This document shows, in pieces, positions 60,950 through 64,000 of a stretch of 64,000 nucleotides of DNA. The stretch's first letter is position 1; the number at the start of each line of letters is the position of its first letter. Made by a program: the position numbers and the translations under genes. Source of the DNA: Prorocentrum cordatum. Taxonomy: Eukaryota; Sar; Dinophyceae; Prorocentrales; Prorocentraceae. The notes under the pieces were generated by a model. That model saw only the letters and a list, made by a program, of their open reading frames with translations. It ran no database searches and was not told where the DNA came from. The stretch covers positions 1,174,013 through 1,238,012 of the forward strand of contig CAUYUJ010020170.1 in NCBI GenBank assembly GCA_963575745.1. Reading direction: 5' to 3'.

Positions 60950-61118
60950 CTTGGGGGAGGAGGGGGAGGAGGAGGGGGAGGAGGAGGAGGAGGAGGAGGA
61001 GGAGGAGGAGGAGGAGGAGGAAGATTGAGGAGGAGGAGGAGGAGGCGGAGGAAGCGGAGGAGGAGGAGGCGGAGGAGGAGGCGGAGGAGGAGGAGAAGGA
61101 GGAGGAGAAGGAGTCGAT
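60950..61118. repeat. (GGA)n tract
   Basis: GGA triplets with GCGGAGG interruptions. Confidence 0.97.
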
Positions 61119-61292
61119 CTGCATCAGCGTCCCTGTCCAGCCAACTGAAGCCGATTGCTCATGGACACCGCAGAGCCTGGACTGTCCAGGGGGCCTTTGA
61201 AACCAATGGGAACGCATGGCCAGGTGCCGCTGCCAGTGCGCGTACAGCGCTGGCAGTGGCACCTTAGCGCGGGGGTAACTCAAAACTTGAGC
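61119..61292. other. No gene assigned
   Basis: Both strands are partly open. A minus exon preceding the one at 60.8 kb could be here (frame with SASVGWTGTLMQID) but I cannot support it. Confidence 0.3.
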
Positions 61293-61440
61293 GATCCTTC
61301 TTCGGGACGAGCGCGCTACGATCTTCTTCGGGACGAGCGCGCTACGATCGTCTTCGGGATGAGCGCGCTACGATCTTCTTCGGGACGAGCGCGCCACGAT
61401 CTTCTTCGTGACGAGCGCGCTACGATCTTCTTCGGCGAGG
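61293..61440 (+). repeat. 26-bp minisatellite, five to six units
   Basis: GATCTTCTTCGGGACGAGCG followed by CGCTAC, nearly perfect. It holds GAGCGCGCTAC with a partly palindromic AGCGCGCT core. Confidence 0.95.
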
Positions 61441-61467
61441 CGGCCCGTGTTGCTCCCACCCCCCCTC

Positions 61468-61730
61468 CGTGTCCCATCCCTCCACCCCCCCCTCATCTTC
61501 CCCCCCCCTCCCCGTCCAGTCTTCGAGCTCGTTGGAGCCGCTGCCGACGGCATCATCCTTTTCGCCTTCTGGGGACCTCCATGTCCCATCCATCCACCCC
61601 CCCTCATCTTCCCCCCCCCTCCCCCTCAAGTCTTCGAGCTCGTTGGAGCCGCTGCCGGCGGTCAAATCCTTTTCGCCTTCTGGGGACCTCCATGTCCCAT
61701 CCATCCCCTCCCCTCATCTTCCCCCCCCCT
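61468..61730 (+). repeat. ~111-bp tandem repeat, two and a half units
   Basis: Units start TGTCCCATCC, pass a C-rich CCCCCCTCATCTTCCCCCCC run, then CTTCGAGCTCGTTGGAGCCG and CCTTTTCGCCTTCTGGGGAC. Confidence 0.92.
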
Positions 61731-62165
61731 CATCAGGGGTGACTCGGGTCAGGGCCAACTCGGGTTCGTTTCTCGGGATGCCGAACCCGAGTTATCCTGG
61801 ACGCCCCGGATAACAGAGACCCAAATCATCAGGGGTAACTCGGGTCAAAACCAACTTGGATTCGTTTCTCGGGATTCCGAACCCGAGTTGTCCCGGACCC
61901 GAGTTACCCCCCCCCGGATTACTCGGGCGTCTAGAGGCCCGAATCATCAGGGGTAATTCGGGTCAGGGCCAATTCGGGTTCGTTTCTCGGGATGCCGAAC
62001 CCGAGTTGTCCCGGACCCGAGTTACCCCCCCGGATTACTCGGGCGTCTAGAGCCCCGAATCATCAGGGGTAATTCGGGTCAGGGCCAATTCGGGTTCGTT
62101 TCTCGGGATGCCGAACCCGAGTTGTCACGGACCCGAGTTACCCCGGATTGATCGGGCGTCCAATT
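61731..62165 (+). repeat. Foldback tandem repeat, four units (96-118 bp)
   Basis: Units start CATCAGGGGTAACTCGGGTC at 61,731, 61,827, 61,945 and 62,061. Within each, AACTCGGGTTCG and CCGAACCCGAGTT pair around TTTCTCGGGATG. A second pair is formed by GACCCGAGTTACC and the next unit's GGTAACTCGGGTC. Each unit can therefore form a cruciform with its neighbour. Confidence 0.92.
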
Positions 62166-62224
62166 TGAGCCGCTGCCGACGGCATCATCATTTGCGCCTT
62201 CTGGAGGCCGCTGATAAAACAAAA

Positions 62225-62394
62225 TCAGCCACGCGTTTAGGGGGGTGGGGGGAGGGCGGAGGGCTTCTCAGAAGCACCCCTGCTTCTTAGAAGGCGCGGA
62301 CCTCATCCATAGATGGAAGGCTGGCGCCTTCTAAGAAGCAGCCTCCTTCTAAGAAGCCCTTCCCCCTCCCTCCACCCTCTTGTGCGCGCCGCCA
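62225..62394. mobile_element. CTTCTTAGAAG-family foldback element, copy 3
   Basis: GGAGGGCGGAGGGCTTCTCA pairs with CTAAGAAGCCCTTCCCCCTC; CTTCTTAGAAGGCGCGG pairs with GGCGCCTTCTAAGAAG. The ends CAGCCACGCG and TTGTGCGCGCCGCCA are shared with copy 1. Clearest of the three copies. Confidence 0.8.
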
Positions 62395-63754
62395 TGTACT
62401 CCGGGATTTGCGTTACAGTCGGACCGAGGTGTAAGGTCGAGGTCGGTGCGGGGAGAGTACCCTGGTGTTCTTCGTGTCTGTTGGATGCTCTTGTGCGTCC
62501 TGGGGGCGGGCACCCTCGAATGCTCCTCTATTGGGGCCGGCCGAGGATCTCATGCTCTCGGAGGGTGTTCTTCTTTCCTAGGTCCGACTGCACCCTCCTC
62601 GCCATCCCAGGCCTTCCCCATTGAGGTCGTGACCAGTGGGACGAGTGCACTTTTTGCTGTCTCACGCGTTCAAGGGTTGAGTACGCAAGCCCTCGCGTTG
62701 CATATTCTGGTGCGACGTCTGCGCGCGACTCGCCGAATTGTCTGACTGTCGCTGCCTCGGTCCGCCATCGCTTTGCTGGGGGAAGACGGGAGCTGCGGGC
62801 CCATAGTCCAGTCGGATCTTATCGTGGCCCGTGGGGTTCTCTCCGCTGACGGGGCAGCGCTCGCAAGCTCCCTACACGCTCCCACCCCAGGCATTGCGGC
62901 CACCAGGGTTAGGTAGGGCATGTCCCTCTACAGGAGGGATATTCGAGAGTAGTGAAAGAATGGGCTGGTGACGATGTGTTGTATTGGTTTCGACTATTCT
63001 TGATCATGGTTTCACTATTTCCCATTGTTCTTCCAAAATCCGCCTGTAGGAGGACATGCCCGACCTGGCACTAGCACTATGGCAATCGCGTCCTGTTCAG
63101 TGCATCAGCAGCTTGATGTGGAGCGACTGCCAGGCCCCTGCGTCCAAAAAGGACGAAGAGGCCTGCAAGGGTGGCGGCAGCCGCCATTGAAGCCAGCACG
63201 CCTCCAAGTGACGGGGGTTGCTAGAAGTGCCCCTGGCCAAAGGTGCCCCCAGGATTTCCACAGAGGCCCCCACGGCCTCCAGAGCACCCCTTACGAGGCT
63301 CAGGGGGCCCTGAGGGCTCCAAAACTGAGCGAAAAGCTGGGGGGCACCTGGGGTCAGGGGCACCTCTGGCAACCCCCGAGATTGGGCACCTACCTACCAG
63401 TCCACGTCCTCCCCCTTCTCCTTCCGCTTCATCCCCTCGTCCACTCCTCGCCGTCCCCTTGCCTGCTCTCCCGCGGTTTTCCCTGCTCGTCATTGCCATG
63501 CCCCCCTCCCTGCCCCTCCGCACCCGCATCCGCCTGATCCACGTCTTCCTCCTCTGGCGAGGTCACACGTCTCGATGTTCCCGCGGGAAGGCCCCAGGGC
63601 TCAGAACCCGGTTCCCTCAGGACCCGTTTGCTCCATGCCAATTGGGAAGAAGGTTCGACAACAATCCATCCGAGTTCGCAGAACGCCTCGCATTTCACAC
63701 TCGTGTGGCCGGCTTCGCACATTCGTGAACGTGTTCAGGCATGTTGGTTTAGCG
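62395..63754. other. No gene recognised
   Basis: Unique sequence with short plus frames (for example 62,380-62,745) that have no domain. A CCCCTCC-rich region lies at 63,405-63,520. Confidence 0.4.
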
Positions 63755-63930
63755 TGTCGCACCGCCGGTTCTGGCCAACCACGCTTCGGCGCGACAAGTT
63801 ATCCACTTCCCAGTCCCCAGGCGTCAACGTCCCGAACATGTCCCGAGTCCCAGCCTCCCGCCCTGCGGAGCGGAGCGACACGCTATCCGCTCGCAGGGCA
63901 TAACGTGCCGCCGCCGCGACACGCTAAGCA
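63755..63930 (+). repeat. Dispersed block shared with exchanger intron 7
   Basis: ACGCTTCGGCGCGACA, CCCAGTCCCCAGGCGTC, CCGCCCTGCGGAGCGGA and GACACGCTATCCGCTCGCAG match 41,505-41,680 in order and spacing. Confidence 0.65.
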
Positions 63931-64000
63931 AAAACTCCCGACCGTACATGATGGTTTGCTCCGCTCTCGTTTCTCCAGTTCAGTCACTGCGGGGCGATTG

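Overview
The window looks like nuclear DNA of a dinoflagellate; I cannot name the species. Reasons: (1) a single sodium/proton exchanger gene is spread over about 27 kb in short exons; (2) most of its splice junctions fit an AG|G pattern in which the same few bases occur at both intron ends, with donors that are GT, GC or GA; (3) several introns carry short inverted-repeat (introner- or MITE-like) elements; (4) a decayed LINE has the arrangement RT then RNase H with a REYNxxAD motif; (5) composition is GC-rich and dominated by micro- and minisatellites. No bacterial, plastid or mitochondrial gene was seen. The species assignment is inference.

Layout. 1-13.4 kb: no convincing gene; GT/GCGT microsatellites, degenerate satellites (81, 72, 105, 21 and 15 bp units), several inverted-repeat elements and a 1.2 kb ATC array. 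13.4-15.5 kb, perhaps to 16.7 kb: a decayed LINE on the minus strand. 16.8-19.2 kb: inverted-repeat elements just upstream of the main gene. 19.2-46.3 kb, plus strand: the CPA1-type Na+/H+ exchanger, ten recognised exons (about 580 codons). Its introns hold nearly all the repeat families of the window: TCC tracts, an ~88 bp satellite (S1), 75 bp units, 0.7-1 kb repeat units with a conserved hydrophobic frame, higher-order CCAAGACGGCC arrays, a 1.75 kb dispersed repeat and at least five inverted-repeat elements.

46.3-54.6 kb: GT, GTGTCCCG/GAT and GATCGATTGTGA arrays, a second S2 81-bp array and an inverted copy of the 1.75 kb repeat. 54.6-61.3 kb: the TCC tracts switch to the minus strand, and at least two minus-strand segments look like exons of an unidentified gene (60.82-60.89 and 59.48-59.70 kb). 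An 860 bp tandem duplication made almost wholly of small hairpins lies at 57.5-59.3 kb. 61.3-64 kb: 26-bp, ~111-bp and ~116-bp minisatellites, one more inverted-repeat element, and no recognised gene.

Main result: a reconstructable exchanger gene whose introns look element-derived. Intron 4 is mostly one inverted-repeat element, intron 6 contains an inverted pair of a dispersed repeat, and intron 1 is a 93 bp in-frame TCC tract splitting the conserved SxxDPV motif between 6-bp direct repeats with no AG acceptor. All percent-identity and boundary statements are by eye, without alignment software.
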